A stretch of 64,000 nt of DNA from Dryocosmus kuriphilus (GCA_038277395.1 CM076193.1:175810711-175874710), one strand, 5' to 3'. Shown: positions 9,423 to 20,569, counted from the first letter of the stretch. Notes: generated from the sequence alone by a model not told the origin. Translations and numbers: made by a program.

Positions 9423-9858
9423 CTATTAGCACCCAATATTACCTCAGTGTTGCACCGTTATTTCCAGCAACGCTGGCAATATCGACGGCTATATTGAGGC
9501 AAACATTGGTGCAACATTTTCGTGGCCGTTTTTGTCAACATTCGGCAGCTAAATTATTATTATATTTAAGAACATGTATCTCGTAAACCTTAAGGGATAG
9601 GTAAAAATGGATGTTATCTTTCGGTGCTGAGTATCCGTATTATAATCTATTATATATGGATCCATATCATAAAATGAAAACCACTCTCACCTACCTTCCA
9701 CAAGATTTACTGGATATTTGTTGTTGAAGAAAATAATTGAATGTTGCGAAAAACGGCCATCGGTATGTAGCGTCAACGTTGTTTCCATATCACCGTCAAT
9801 ATTGCTGGCTTTGCAGGAATTATAGCTGCAACATTGAGGAAATGTTGGGTGCTAATAG
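9423..9858. mobile_element. Foldback/MITE-like inverted repeat
   Basis: Left arm about 9423-9555 and right arm about 9735-9858 are diverged reverse complements; ends are ctattagcaccc and gggtgctaatag. The spacer is about 180 bp. Related, more decayed versions sit at the same place in segment B (about 16930-17265) and segment C (right arm only, about 56750-56875), so it predates the segment duplications. No coding capacity. Confidence 0.7.
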
Positions 9859-11574
9859 GGTTGTTAACTCATAAAATGGTATTTATTCATATGAAAGTTC
9901 CTGCAGTTGTAAATATTTGACCATATCAGAAATCATGCATGTGCATTTACATAGATTTTCTCATGAGAAATCCGAACCTGTTAGATAAATTCTGCTGCTA
10001 GATTCGGATTCAGCGACATGTTTTACAGGATCATGATTATAATTTTTAAAATACCACTCCGGGGAACAAAAAGATAACGAAGTAAAAAAGATTTGGAATA
10101 TCCAAATTCAATATAATATGTGATGAAGAAAACAAACCAGCGCTTCGATCAAATTTGGTCCAACACCTAAAGAAAGGTTTTTAGCAAAATTCAGAAAGAA
10201 AAGCAAAAGAAGAAAAAAGTAGGAGAGAAATGTAGGCAGCCTGCCAAATTCTCTTCCTTCTTTTTCTTTATTTAGACTTCTTTTACTTCTACTTTTCTAA
10301 AATCCCAGCGAAATACCGACAAGGGAAAGAAAAGGAAGAAATGGGTTTTTGTTTGTTGACTTTCCTTTTTCCCCTCTTTTTTGTTTTCTTTTTGAATTTT
10401 TCTACAAAATTTTTGCAGGTGTTGATCCAAGTTTGTCGGAGAGTTGGTTTGTCTTTCTCAGCAACTTTTACTTGAAAAATGTAACTTCTATCAATCTTCA
10501 TTTTTGTTTTTATTGAATCTCCATGTTACCTATCAATGTCCGGAAAGACTGTTCTGAATTCCTTCATAGAATTTCAGGAACATATATAATATTGAAATAG
10601 ATATGTACATAAGTTTTTAACTGTCGGAATCATCAAGAGAGTATTTAAAATGTAATCGAATTGTTGCTTCTGTTTCCAGACCAGAGTCAAAACTTAAAAT
10701 ACATGATAATTCGCAATGGAATTTCCGGCAGAGATAAGGTTGTATCAACAAACGTTATTCTATTAGAAATTATATTCACAGTATGAAAAGAGATTTATGA
10801 CGAAAGGTTTTTTGTTCTCTGTCGCATCACATATGTCGTTGAACAGACATTTCGTAATAAAATATATTAACGTATGGTCACTGTTTGAAACGAAATTCCA
10901 GCAAATCAAGTTTCTAATGGTCCAACTTTATCTCTGACAAGGCTCATTAAATGAAATGAAAAATTTTTAAATTACCAAATTTAATTTTTTTGTTCTATAA
11001 CTTGCAGAGACACAAATTAATTGTGACACTATTATTTCAATAATCTAATAATAATGGCCCTTCGGCACCAAGTTTCAGGATTTTCACACGATACCACAAA
11101 ACTTTCCCGGGCGCCAGACTTTTCTTGTGTCAACCGTAAAAACTCAATAACAAACAACCAAAGAAACCTAACCTAACCAGGATTTAAAACCGACCTGATT
11201 ACAGATTAAGGGCTCACAAAGAGTGAATCCCTCAGCAACAATGAAATTTACTCAAAAAAAGAAAACTCAAACACTTCCTGAAACTTAGTCTACCGGAGAT
11301 TTACTCGGCTAGCACGGCATAACGCAATTTGCTAGAGGGGGTGGTTCGTGTCGTTAAATGTTCACAAAAGAAAAAAACACCCAATTAAACTCATTTTAGA
11401 AGTTATAACAATTTATTCTTCGCAAGAGACACTGAAATTTTATCATACAAAATTGGACTTCGCGGACATAAGGTTTGACGAATATACTAAATCTATGGAC
11501 TCACTTCCCTACACTCCACGACTCATGATGGAGGACGAACCGGCAATTCAGGGCGACGCAAATTCATCAAGCAA

Positions 11575-11750
11575 AAGGGGACATCAAAATCAGCAAAATA
11601 GGGCAATCAAAATCAGCAATAAAGAGTATCATAGTTATCAAAATATAAATAAGACAACAAAATCAGCAATAAAGGGTATCATAAGTATCAATATAGGACA
11701 GCAAAATCAGCAATAACGGGTATCATAGTCAGCAATAAAGGGGGAAATTT
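11575..11750 (+). repeat. Minisatellite (atcagcaataaagggtatcat units)
   Basis: About six degenerate units containing aaaatcagcaataaagggtatcatag. Spacing varies from about 25 to 50 bp. Confidence 0.8.
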
Positions 11751-12072
11751 ACAGATTCAGCAAGCACATATTATAAAATTCAGAAAATCACAGGGGAGAC
11801 AAATTCAGTCATGGTGAAGAAATATGGGGGGTCAGCAAATTTAGGCAGCAAGGAAAGGTCTGTGTCCGCGGGCTCAATATATTTTAGAAGAGAACAGCAA
11901 AAGGAAATCGAACAATCGAAATAGTAGCCGTGAGCACAGAGGTTTCACAAGGAATAAACAAATTACTGTACCGGAGTTTGAGTCGCGGCACAATCCACGT
12001 CGTTGCAGCTATCTTTCGGAAACCATGGCGATCGGATGGCAGGCTACACTTCTAAGGTCACAGTCCGGGAAG

Positions 12073-12110
12073 AGAGTGACGAGTGAAGTCACGCAGTTCT
12101 ATATATAGAC
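12073..12110 (-). promoter_or_regulatory. Possible TATA promoter on the minus strand
   Basis: Minus-strand tatatata (12107-12100) is followed about 25-30 bases later by TCACTC, close to an arthropod initiator. Its position inside an LTR-like block fits a U3/R boundary. Based on short motifs only. Confidence 0.25.
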
Positions 12111-12258
12111 TCGGTCAAGCGGAAGCCTTGACGGAGATTGACGCTGATTGGTCGGGGAGTTACGCATGACAATATCGCCGACTTACGTCGAGGCACGCAA
12201 AGTGTGGATTTACAAAAGGATTTCTCGTCTAACTGTCAACTATTATTACATAAGTATA

Positions 12259-13581
12259 CGAGGGCCTACCAAAAAGAAACCGAACTACTTTTGTACAAAG
12301 TTATTATTTTGATTTTTCTACAAAAAACATTTAATCTCCTTCAAAGTACTCTCCATTGGAGACAATACACTTATCTAATCTTTTATTCCATTGTTCGAAA
12401 CATTTTTTAAATTCCCCTTTTGTGATGCTTGACAGCGCCTCCGTCGTTTTTTCCTTCACTTCAGCTACGTCCGCAAAACGCTTTCCTTTCATGTCCCTTT
12501 TCATTCGGGGGAATAAGAAAAAGTCACAGGGGGCTAAATCGGGTGAATAGGGTGGGTGAGGAACAGTGGCCATGCTATTTTTGGTCAAAAATCGGCGCAC
12601 AGAAAGAGCTGTGTGAGCAGGGGCGTTGTCGTGGTGGAAAAACCAGTCCCCGACTGCCACAAATCAGGCCTTTTCCGTCGTAAGCTGTTGCGCAATCTTT
12701 TTATGACTTCCAGGTAAAATGCCTGATTAACTGTCTGACCCGGTGGAACAAATTCTGAATGGACGACTCCTCTCACATCGAAAAAACAAATGAGCATCGT
12801 CTTAATGTTTGACCTCACCTGACGAGCTTTTTTAGTGCGAGGCGAATTTTGAGTCTTCCATTGACTTGACTGTTGCTTAGTTTCAGGATCGTATCCATAA
12901 CACCACGATTCGTCACCTGTTATGACCTTGGGAAAAAAAGTTTGGATCATTTTGGAATTCCTCCTTCAAAGCAGAGCATGCTTGCACGCGGCCTTGTTTT
13001 TGCTCTGCAGTCAGCAGTCGAGGAACAAATTTTGCAGCCACCCTTCTCATCCCCAAATCTTCACTTAGAATTCTCTGTACTGAACTCCATCTCACGCCAG
13101 ATTTCTCCACAACTTCTTCGATGGTCCTTCGTCGATCTTCCAGGATGATTTCACGAATTTGTTCAACATTTTCGTCGGCTCGGGCCGTCGAAGGACGTCC
13201 AGAGCGAGGTTGATCGTCAATTGACATTTCCCCACTTTTAAAACGAGAAAACCACTCGAACACTTGAGTTTTTCCCATAGCATCATCCTTGTAGGCCTTT
13301 TTTAACATTTGAAGAGTTTCTGTGCCCGTTTTCCCGAGCAGGAAGCAAAACCTCACGTTGGCACGCTGATCACGAAAATCAACCATCACAAAAAACGACG
13401 AGCGCGCAAAGCAACAGTCACAAAAAAAATTACACACACCAAATGCAACCTTACACAGTGATAGCAGTTGGCATACTAACTGATGAAAAGTGCCTCTACA
13501 CGCACCTACCGGCAAAAACCCGGTACTACAACAACTCCGCTCCCCACAACATCAGTACGGTTTCTTTTGGGTAGGCCCTCG
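12259..13581 (-). mobile_element. Mariner element, full-length copy
   Basis: 1,323 bp from cgagggcc at 12259 to ggccctcg at 13581, with TA on both sides (12257-12258, 13582-13583). The ~30-bp terminal inverted repeats contain aaagaaaccgaact. It has interrupted the unclassified block at 11011-14090. This is the best preserved transposon in the window. Confidence 0.95.
12331..13386 (-). pseudogene. Mariner transposase (DD34D), two frameshifts
   Basis: The gene runs from an ATG at 13386 (MVDFRDQR) to the stop at 12331, about 350 residues, normal for mariner. The N-terminal half carries two helix-turn-helix regions (RFCFLLGKTG...QVFEWFSRFK; then the DQPRSGRPS linker and VVEKSGVRWSSVQRIL). The catalytic triad is visible: Asp in TGDESWCYGYD, Asp in HHDNAPAHT, Asp in YSPDLAPCDFF, the last two 34 residues apart. 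Only two breaks are seen, both single-base length changes in homopolymers: the A run near 12930-12936 and a C run near 12650. At the second, the deleted copy at 1975 has one more C. The damage could be real or an assembly error. An upstream in-frame ATG at 13515 is unlikely to be used because mariner proteins normally start close to the MVDF site. Confidence 0.85.
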
Positions 13582-13583
13582 TA

Positions 13584-14090
13584 AGTCGATGTTTGAGGCG
13601 AAGTCTTTCCTCTCCGAAAATACCGTAAATTAACAAAACCAAATAAAGTAAAGGAGCACCAGGTAAGAATATGGATCTTGCCGAACAGAATAAAATACGG
13701 CACCGGCTCACCAGATAAAATATGGTTCTTGCCAAGAGTACCAACTTAACATATTACAATATAGGCTCACTATGTAAAAATATAGATCTTGCCAAAATTA
13801 AGATAATACAGGCTCACCAGTTAAAACTATGGTTCTTGCCAGAAAGGTCAATAATTTACTTTAGATATTTCGGGCTCGGGGCTACAGAGGTCTCACTAGC
13901 ATTGCTGGAGATTGAACGCGAATCATTCTTGACCCATGATGATGCGACGCTGGCCAGTGACGTAGCAAGAATCAACGGGACGAGGGTATGTTGGCAGCAG
14001 TATTTATCACCCTTTGGCTGGAGAGCATCAAACGAAATCCTTGGACGTCTCTTTGGAAACCGATGACTCTTTTATCCTACAGTAGATGTT
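13584..14090. repeat. Continuation of the unclassified block, with a ~55-bp minisatellite
   Basis: At 13655-13850 about four degenerate units of roughly 50-55 bp contain ggctcaccagataaaatatggttcttgcc. The rest (13860-14066) is open in one plus-strand frame but shows no motif. It probably belongs with 11011-12256, separated by the mariner. Confidence 0.55.
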
Positions 14091-14321
14091 CATCTCCGAG
14101 AAAATAGTACAACAAAAAAGAAAAGAATCAGCCTAATATTACAAAATAAAATTATATTGAGTGGAAGGAGGAATGGAGCGCTTGCGTGTGACCCTGGAAG
14201 TGACAAATTTTGAGTTAACGCGAAAAACAGTAATTCTTGTGTGTTGAAAAAATTGCAACATCACATAATATTGAGGAATTGAAAGAAAGCTTATTGCGTA
14301 CTTAGTGTCATGCTGGATCTA

Positions 14322-14995
14322 CGAGGGTGGTTTGAAAAGTTTCCGACCTAACAATGATACAACACATTTTTTCTTAATTTTGTTTCTATTTTTTTACATA
14401 GTCTCCTTGTAACTCTACACACTTCTCCCAGCTATGCTCCCATCTCTCTAACCCGTCGAAATAGTACTCAGCGTTTTTCTGTGCAAAATAATTGTTCGCG
14501 AAGGTGATTGCCTCCTCATTTGACGAAAAACTCTGTCTTCCGAGGAAAGCTTTTAGATGAGGAAACAAAAAGAAGTCGCTTGGGACTAAATCTGGTGAAT
14601 AAGGCAGATGATTAAGCAGTTCAAACTGTAATTCATGGATTCTCGCCATGCCGACCGCTGAGGTGTGAGACGGCGCGTTGTCTTGGTGAAACAGGGTTTT
14701 CTTTTTCTGCAAATGTGGCCGTTTTTTTGCAATTTCTGTCTTCAGCTTGTCAAGTAATGATGCATAGAATACACCTGTAATGGTTTTTCCTTTTTGAAGA
14801 TAATCGATTAAGGTAACTCCATAACTATACCAAAAAACAGTCGCCATCATTTTCCCAGCCGAAAAAAACAGTTTTTGCTTTTTTTGGAGCCGTTTCCCCC
14901 CTTGCAGTCCACTGTTTTGACTGTATTTTTGTTTTGGACGTATAATGGTGTATCCAAGTTTCACCTACAGTAATTAATCGGCGCCAAAACTCGGA
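14322..14995 (-). mobile_element. Second mariner type, 5'-truncated
   Basis: It begins cgagggtggtttgaaaag at 14322 next to TA, a different terminal sequence from the 12259 element. Coding sequence on the minus strand runs from about 14990 to the stop at 14386. The N-terminal half and the other terminal repeat are missing: sequence beyond about 15000 does not continue the element. Confidence 0.85.
14386..14970 (-). pseudogene. Mariner transposase C-terminal half
   Basis: About 190 residues, open to the stop. The motifs are GKMMATVFWYS, DYLQKGKTI, FHQDNAPSHTS (second catalytic Asp), YSPDLVPSDFFLFP (third Asp, 34 residues later) and the usual ending ELQGDYVKK. The DNA-binding half and the first Asp region are lost, though a trace of the region just after it is present (KLGYTIIRPK). 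A remnant, not a gene. It belongs to a different mariner lineage from the copies at 1587 and 12259, judged by protein ending and termini. Confidence 0.85.
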
Positions 14996-15129
14996 TCGGC
15001 AGCCTCCCTAACCAGACTATAAGCTGCAAGCAAAGCTAGTATGATAGGATTTGTAGGAGCAGTCCTTATGGGATCTTATAAATAGATGTTGTCCATGTCC
15101 GGCGCAATGACCTGCTGTGTGATGCAAGT

Positions 15130-15445
15130 GTATGTGTGTATTTATTTTCTCAAAATCAAGCAGCGACCATCGGGCGATAGTCCCCTCGAAAGGAGTCTCT
15201 CTCGCACGGAAATCGCTAACTCTTTTCCGAGTCTCTCAAAATCGACGGGTGACCCTCAAGCAATTTTCCACTCGACATGGAGCCTCTTCCCTGGGAAGCC
15301 ACCAACCTCTTCTGAGGGTTCCGAACCACCAGAACCCCGATTAAAGTACATAGAAAAATTTCCATTGATAACAGCACAGGGATCCAACCCAGTCCTCCTG
15401 GTCGGAAGCCTGACTCGCTATCACCTGAGCCACCGGGACTCTTTA
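15130..15445 (-). mobile_element. tRNA-derived SINE on the minus strand
   Basis: Read on the minus strand from about 15445. The A box is TGGCTCAGGTGATAGCG (around 15416-15432) and the B box GGTTGGATCCC (around 15379-15389), spaced as in a tRNA. A body of about 230 bp follows, containing a tcgaggggactatcgcccg segment. The 3' limit near 15130 is uncertain and no target duplication was found. Confidence 0.65.
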
Positions 15446-15469
15446 GATAAAGAGTATACATATGTAATC

Positions 15470-16009
15470 TTTATTTTTTCGAAAACAAAAAAAGTTTGTA
15501 GACGTGCTGAGGTACATTTTTAGTACAAAAATGTCTGCTATATCCTTTCAGCTTCAGGAGGAATTCAATCTATTTACATGCTTCTAAAAAGAAATCACTT
15601 CTTTAGGAGAACTATAAGTAACCTAGAGCGAAAAAGGACTAAGGGTCAGGACCTTCTCGTCGCTCAAAAGAGATATAAACTGAGAGTGTCAATCATCATC
15701 GTTAAAAAACCAGATTATATATTCCAGCGTCAAGTCTCAGTCTCACTAATCACCCTGCACACAAATGCTCCACGAATGCGCCAAAGTGCTTTGCGGGGGA
15801 ATAAGAAGGTGAAAGATGTAGTCATCCTTAGTGGTAGCCTACTAATATTGGTTTGTCAAGGCCCTCTTAGATTTCTGAATATTTGTTAAACTTCGATTTT
15901 AATATAATTAAAATTTTAGGTAGAGAGAATGAAACATGTGCAAGACAAATTATTAAATTAATTTTTATTAATGCTGACATTTTAGCTTTTGGATTGCGAT
16001 ATTTGCTTT
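15470..16009 (+). repeat. Dispersed repeat R1, copy 2 (partial)
   Basis: Starts with attttttcgaaaac, as does 51391 at the start of the R1 copy before segment C. It keeps the ggtcaggacctt, tatattccag and gtggtagcctact blocks, then ends within the agagagaatgaaacatgtgcaag block. Segment B follows at once. Confidence 0.7.
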
Positions 16010-18850
16010 TGAAGCCTTAAGGTTCATAATACATTAGCTCAGTAGCGTAATTATTAGTTATTTTAACATTTTTAGGCGACTTGAGATCAAACACCATAAT
16101 GAATTTTAGCTTAACTGTTTAGTTGTGCTTTTCACGTGGGACTAAACGCTACACAAAAATTATTATAGATTGAGTTGCCAGCGCCTATTGGAGCTTCGGC
16201 AGCTTCTTGTTGGGTTAATGGGTAAGCCTTGCCTTCTACCGTGTTAAATTTCGCCCGCCTTCGTTCCATATCGTATATTCCACGAAGAACTGTATTATTA
16301 GCCAATATTGCAAGGCCCTCTCCATCGGTTGTTGTTATTACTCTTTGTGTTACGGTTGGCATGGGCCGAAAGCGACCACGTCCTGCATTCAATTGAACTG
16401 GTGCGTCGGCAGAAAACTCGTATTTTCTAATTTCGAGTAGCTTATTCGGATTCGTGTTGGGAATTAGCCGAATAAGTTCAAGGTCATCAGTACGAAGAAG
16501 CTGGACATCATGAGAAAACAAGGGTGTGTAACGAGGAGGAGATATAGATCTAAGACGAGGGGGAGACCTAGATCTGTAACGAAGAGGAGAAGTAGGAGGA
16601 GAGAACCAATCTGGAAACACAGAAGGTCCAGAACGGGGAACACCAGGAATTTCGGCGCCATTAGGAAGACAGTCGAACTGCGAACTTAAATCTGCAACAT
16701 AAGACAGAAGATACATAATTTGTTGTTGTATCATCAACCACTTGGAGCGACCCAACATGGCGACACAAATACTTGCTTCAAAGTGATTTTCAGTATAATC
16801 ATAAAGAATTTTGATTTTCCACCATACCTGAGCAGCGGTTTTGAGCATTTAAATTTTGACTTCAAATTCGTAATCAAAGACGCGAGAAACCCTTTGATAG
16901 AAAGTTCTGAGGAAAATGGTCTGATGACACGTTTGGTGCTAGGAATATTGATGGCAATATTGAAGCAAGAATAACGCAACAGATGGAAGTCCGTTTTTGG
17001 CAACATTCGTTTGCTAAAATTATTACTATATTTATGAACAAATATCTCGTATACCGTAACAGACAGGTAAAAATGGAAGTGATTTTTGGGTGTTGAGTAC
17101 CCGTATTGTAATCTAGTGTACATATATAGATCCATATTACAAAATGAAAACAATTTGTACCCACCTCATCTAAGAGTTCTATATAACTTTTTTAAAAACA
17201 ATAAACGAATTATGCCAAAAACGACTATCTATATGTTGCGTCAAATATTGAGTGCTAACAGGGTAGTTGCATCAGAAAATGGAATTTATTGAAATAAAAA
17301 GTCCTGCAGTTGTAAATCTTTGCCCAAAGCAGAAGTCATGTATCCGCATCTCCATAGATTTTTTTCATGAGGAATGCGAATCTGTTGGCCGAATTGATTT
17401 GTACCTTCAGGTTAGAATGCCTCGAAGGAACAAAAATCTAGCTTCTCGCATTCTTCATTTCTTACCTTTATTTAACTGTTCATGTTACCTATCAATGTTA
17501 CACAAGACCAGATTCTGAATTTCTTCATAGATTCCAAGAATATCGTTAATATTTAAATACATACACAAACTATAACAGTTGTTATCAGCAAGAGAGTAAT
17601 AAAAATATAATCGCGTTTTTTTTTCTATTTCCAGTCGAGAGTGCAGGCTTAAAAAACATGATGATTCGGATTGGAGGCCTCGATAGAGATAACGTTGCAT
17701 GAACAAAAACATTTAAAAACAAACCTTATTTCACCTAAAACTATGTTCACAGTATGAAAAGATATCTTTGGCCAAAGATTTTCTGTTCTCTGTCACACCA
17801 TAAAAGTCTTTAAACAAATATATGATAATAAAATATGTTAACGTATAATCACAGTTTGAGCGAAAATTGCAGCAAATAAAATTTCACTGGTTCAACATTA
17901 TCTCTCTCAAGGCTCACTGAATTAAAAGAAAATTTTCAAATTATGAAAATGAATTTTTTTTTCATAAATTTGTAGAGAATGATAAAATATACATTTTCTC
18001 CGTATGCACTTCTCCGATGATTAGCTTTAATACTAAAAATGGAAAACTGAAGAAACTCATACTTTAAAATCAATATGTTTTTACAACATAAATCGTCATA
18101 GCTTGGCAAAATATTATTGAAACAGTTTGAAACTGGGTATGCATAATCTCCCTATTTTCAGTGAATTGACATAAAAATTTTCAGGAGTCTGGTAAGATTC
18201 GTAATTATGTCGGGTAATTAATTCTGATAAAGTTGAGGAAAAAAGTAATTGCTACAGAATTCAGATTAAATAGCGCAAATTGCTATTTGTGGAAAGCTTA
18301 AAAGTGTACACAAGATAATAGAGATATCAAGTTATCATATTTACCTATATTATTAAAGGTAACCCCCAAATATAAGACCACAGTATAAAGGAACCTCATT
18401 TTTGCCAACTAGAGAAACACTGACTAATGTACTAATAAAGTAATTCGCGTATACACATATACTACAGTCGTTATCTCCTTAATTACCGTCAATTATATTT
18501 TTAGATACATATTTTAGTTAGATATGTTAGTTTCAAGGAGAAAACGTTGGTTCCATAGTTTGTTCAAACTGATGTCACCTTGTCACAATTTACATAATCT
18601 TTTACGACTTAGAGGAATCCGGAGTTTAATTTCAAGTTGATATAATGTTACTAGAAACGCATATTTGTACCTACGAAAACTAACATATGTGAGATCTACA
18701 AGATATGTTACAAAAAATCGAATATACAGAATATTTGAATGTGCATGTCCTTCCATATTCTAGTAATAATAGTATGATGTAGTTAAGTGCTAATAGATTC
18801 TTCCCAATCTGCTGTAGAGCGGTCACCCCAATAGGAAAACAATTGTCAGC
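16010..18850 (-). repeat. Paralogous segment B (with RS-rich exon)
   Basis: Collinear with segments A and C over about 2.8 kb. It keeps the exon, a decayed foldback, the ttttctgttctctgtcac block at 17780 and the tctctcaaggctcactga block at 17900. It also keeps a right part shared only with C, 18000-18840, which includes a gatgtcaccttgtcac block and ends in a gcggtcaccccaataggaaa edge similar to the right edge of R1. AT-rich, no other ORF of note. Confidence 0.75.
16136..16691 (-). CDS. RS/SP-rich unknown protein exon, copy B
   Basis: Unknown protein, probably one internal exon of about 185 residues. The minus-strand sequence just upstream of 16691 ends cttatgttgcag, a good acceptor conserved in all three copies. 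The reading frame continues upstream through that acceptor to an ATG at 16848, but conservation starts at the splice site, so the exon start is preferred. Order: DLSSQFDCLPNGAEIPGV; an Arg/Ser/Pro-rich linker with RYRSRSPPRLRS and ISPPRY; then a compact domain with LLRTDDLELIRLIP, ADAPVQL, TVTQRVIT, TVLRGIYDMERRRAKF and NTVEGKAYPLTQQEA. There are no stops in about 190 codons. Near the end it departs from the VVRL-PRE ending of copies A and C, probably by a frameshift. I recognise no family. RS and SP dipeptides are common in nuclear RNA-binding proteins, but that is not evidence of function here. Confidence 0.5.
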
Positions 18851-18959
18851 ATATCATTATACTCTCCACTTCTGGACGGGCTCGCTCGATACGAAAGGGT
18901 GGATTGTTTCACTCAAAGTTATGGAGTGAGTTCCTATACTTCCTCTTTTTAACTCGTAG

Positions 18960-19031
18960 ATGGTGCACGTTCCGGATGCTAGTGAAAGAAAAGAAATTGT
19001 TCAAAAAGCTCAGAAAAGTAAAGTAGTTTGA
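18960..19031 (+). other. Possible short terminal exon
   Basis: A pyrimidine-rich tract ending aactcgtag precedes a clean 23-codon reading frame (MVHVPDASERKEIVQKAQ..., ending at TGA 19029-19031). Lysine/glutamate-rich and coding-like in composition. With the ORF at 19119 it could be a remnant of a host gene. Too short to assign. Confidence 0.25.
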
Positions 19032-19104
19032 TAATCACTGAAAGTATTCATCACGCTGAAGAGTGACTTGAACTTAATTACGAAATATTGTTTTTTTTCT
19101 ATAG

Positions 19105-19285
19105 TTGCAGTCGAAATATGGAATTAACTGCTGATTTGGTAAAGCAGTGGGTCACTGACCACGACCAGCAGGAAGCAAGGAAGTCTGTACAAAATTTTCT
19201 GACGATGCATCATATAGATGGAACACAGGATAGTGTGCAGACAAGATTAGTAAACATGATAAAGATGTTTTTTGATGCTAACTAG
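19105..19285 (+). other. Possible terminal exon of an unknown gene
   Basis: A strong acceptor-like tract (ttttttttctatag, then ttgcag) precedes a reading frame that holds MELTADLVKQWVTDHDQQEA and ends LVNMIKMFFDAN at the TAG 19283-19285. Codon use and amphipathic helix pattern look coding, and the stretch is not seen elsewhere in this window. It is directly followed by the Tc1-like element at 19341. No upstream exon is identified apart from the candidate at 18960. This is the best candidate for non-transposon coding sequence here, but unproven. Confidence 0.3.
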
Positions 19286-19340
19286 CGCGATTTAATTTAT
19301 TCTTTAGAGCATATGCTATGTAAAAGAGAGTTTAATAATA

Positions 19341-20569
19341 CATTCTTTTCCACAAGAAAGAGTACGCGTTTTCTCGAAAAGTTTTGAAGAGAACTTTGTT
19401 TTTCTTTTTGCATGAAAAAAGGCTTTAAAAATTAGGGAGGACTTACCTTAATAAATGGTCCAATCGCCACGATTCTCGATAATGGCCTGGCATCTTCTGG
19501 GCACGCTCTCGACTAATTTTTCACAATATTCTAAAGATAGAGAGCGCCACACCTCTCTAATTCGTCGAGAGAGCTGCTTGAGGGTGAATGCACGCCTTCC
19601 TGCAAGTTTTCTCTTAACGACACTCCACACATTTTCAATCGGATTGGCATCAGGAGATTGTGAAGGCCAGGCCAAGGTGACGATGCCACTTTCAGCTTTC
19701 CAGTTCTTGCAGAGGCGACTGCAATGTTTGGGATCGTTGTCCTCTTGAAGGATCCAAACCTCATTATTGGCTCCAAACACCTTTTCTGCAGACCTCAGAA
19801 GACCATGCTTGTAGATTTTGACCATTTTTTCCGCGTTCAGGTTCTCAGTGAACAGCTCTAAACAGCCAAAACCGCGCTGTGGGAAGCATCCCCAAACATG
19901 GATCTTTACAGGGTGTTTAACAGTTCGCTGGAGGAAACACTCACCTTTGCCTGACCAGGCACGTTTTATTGGAAACCATTCCCGAAAGGATGCTTCGTCG
20001 GAAAAAATCACATTTGACCAATCGCGATCATTATTTTCCATAGCCCATGACAGCCGTTTTTGCATGAGCACTTCTGAGAGCAGGGGTTTCTGCCTCGTCC
20101 TACGGTACTGCACGTTTGCCTCAGCTAATCTGCATCTTATGGTATATTATACTAACGTCTAAACCCTTCTCCGCTAGCTTAGCTTTGGCTTCGCGCAGAC
20201 GTAGAGTGGGGTTGCGCTTGAATAGTGCGATGATCCCCTTATCCTCCTTGCTGGATGTTGTTCACTTTTCTCCTTTTCCTGGAAGTTCGTCAACAGCTTT
20301 TGTGTCCCTATACGGGTCCACCCAATTTGCAAGAAGTAATTAGACTTTCTAAGCTCTTTAGCAGCAGCTGAGCACACAGCTTCGAACCGTTTAGAGTATT
20401 CTGCACTCATTGCGCAAACTTGTTCACTATCCGACACTTCGAATGAGACTGAACCAAATCGGCGGGTCCGCTCTTGCCCTTGAAACGTACAGTCAGACCA
20501 AAAAAGACACGAACAAAAATCTTCAAAACTTTTCGAGAAAATGATTATTCCTTCTTGTGGAACAGACTT
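19341..20569 (-). mobile_element. Tc1-like DNA transposon, copy 2
   Basis: Terminal inverted repeats at 19341 (cattcttttccacaag...) and ending 20569 (...cttgtggaacagactt) are flanked by TA at 19339-19340 and 20570-20571. 1,229 bp. Same family as the element at 1-1257, complete at both ends here. Confidence 0.93.
19448..20437 (-). pseudogene. Tc1-like transposase, N-terminal frameshifts
   Basis: The catalytic two thirds are intact from 20113 to 19448. FSDEASF carries the first Asp, QEDNDPKHCSRL the second, and PDANPIENVW the Glu 34 residues after it, so all three catalytic residues are present, unlike copy 1. The N-terminal DNA-binding part (20437-20174: SAEYSKRFEAV...ELRKSNYFL) is in another frame, and the join between about 20330 and 20113 holds at least two frame changes. 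The protein would bind the inverted repeats through that part, so the copy is inactive as read. The C-terminus (RRCQAIIENRGDW) is complete. Confidence 0.88.

Larger units (their letters stand above)
8550..11010 (-). repeat. Paralogous segment A (with RS-rich exon)
   Basis: Collinear at the DNA level with segment B (16010-18850) and segment C (52560-53440 continuing at 56690-58855). Shared landmarks in order are aattattag..tt.taacattttt near 8600, the exon, the aaattttgactccaaattc block at 9330, a foldback element, the ggaacaaaaa..taacgaa block near 10065, ttttctgttctctgtc-type sequence near 10810 and the ctctgacaaggctcatt block near 10930. A diverges from B and C after about 11010. Between landmarks the DNA is AT-rich, without ORFs. 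Confidence 0.75.
11011..12256 (-). other. Unclassified block; possible LTR of a retroelement
   Basis: No ORF with a known domain. On the minus strand there is a TATA-like box (12100-12107) and, about 1 kb further on, agtctggcgcccgggaaag (11101-11120). TGGCGCC is a form common in retroelement primer-binding sites. A tandem repeat lies between. With the matching block after the mariner (13584-14090) this could be a solo LTR read on the minus strand. I see no matching second LTR, so this is inference only. Confidence 0.25.

Noticed and set aside
10289..10501. Lysine-rich 70-codon minus-strand frame
   Set aside because: A/T-rich low-complexity sequence in segment A and not conserved in segments B or C.
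16132..16848. Taking the whole 238-codon frame of copy B as the protein
   Set aside because: Conservation with copies A and C begins at the splice acceptor (16691). The upstream 52 codons are not conserved and read through intron-like sequence.
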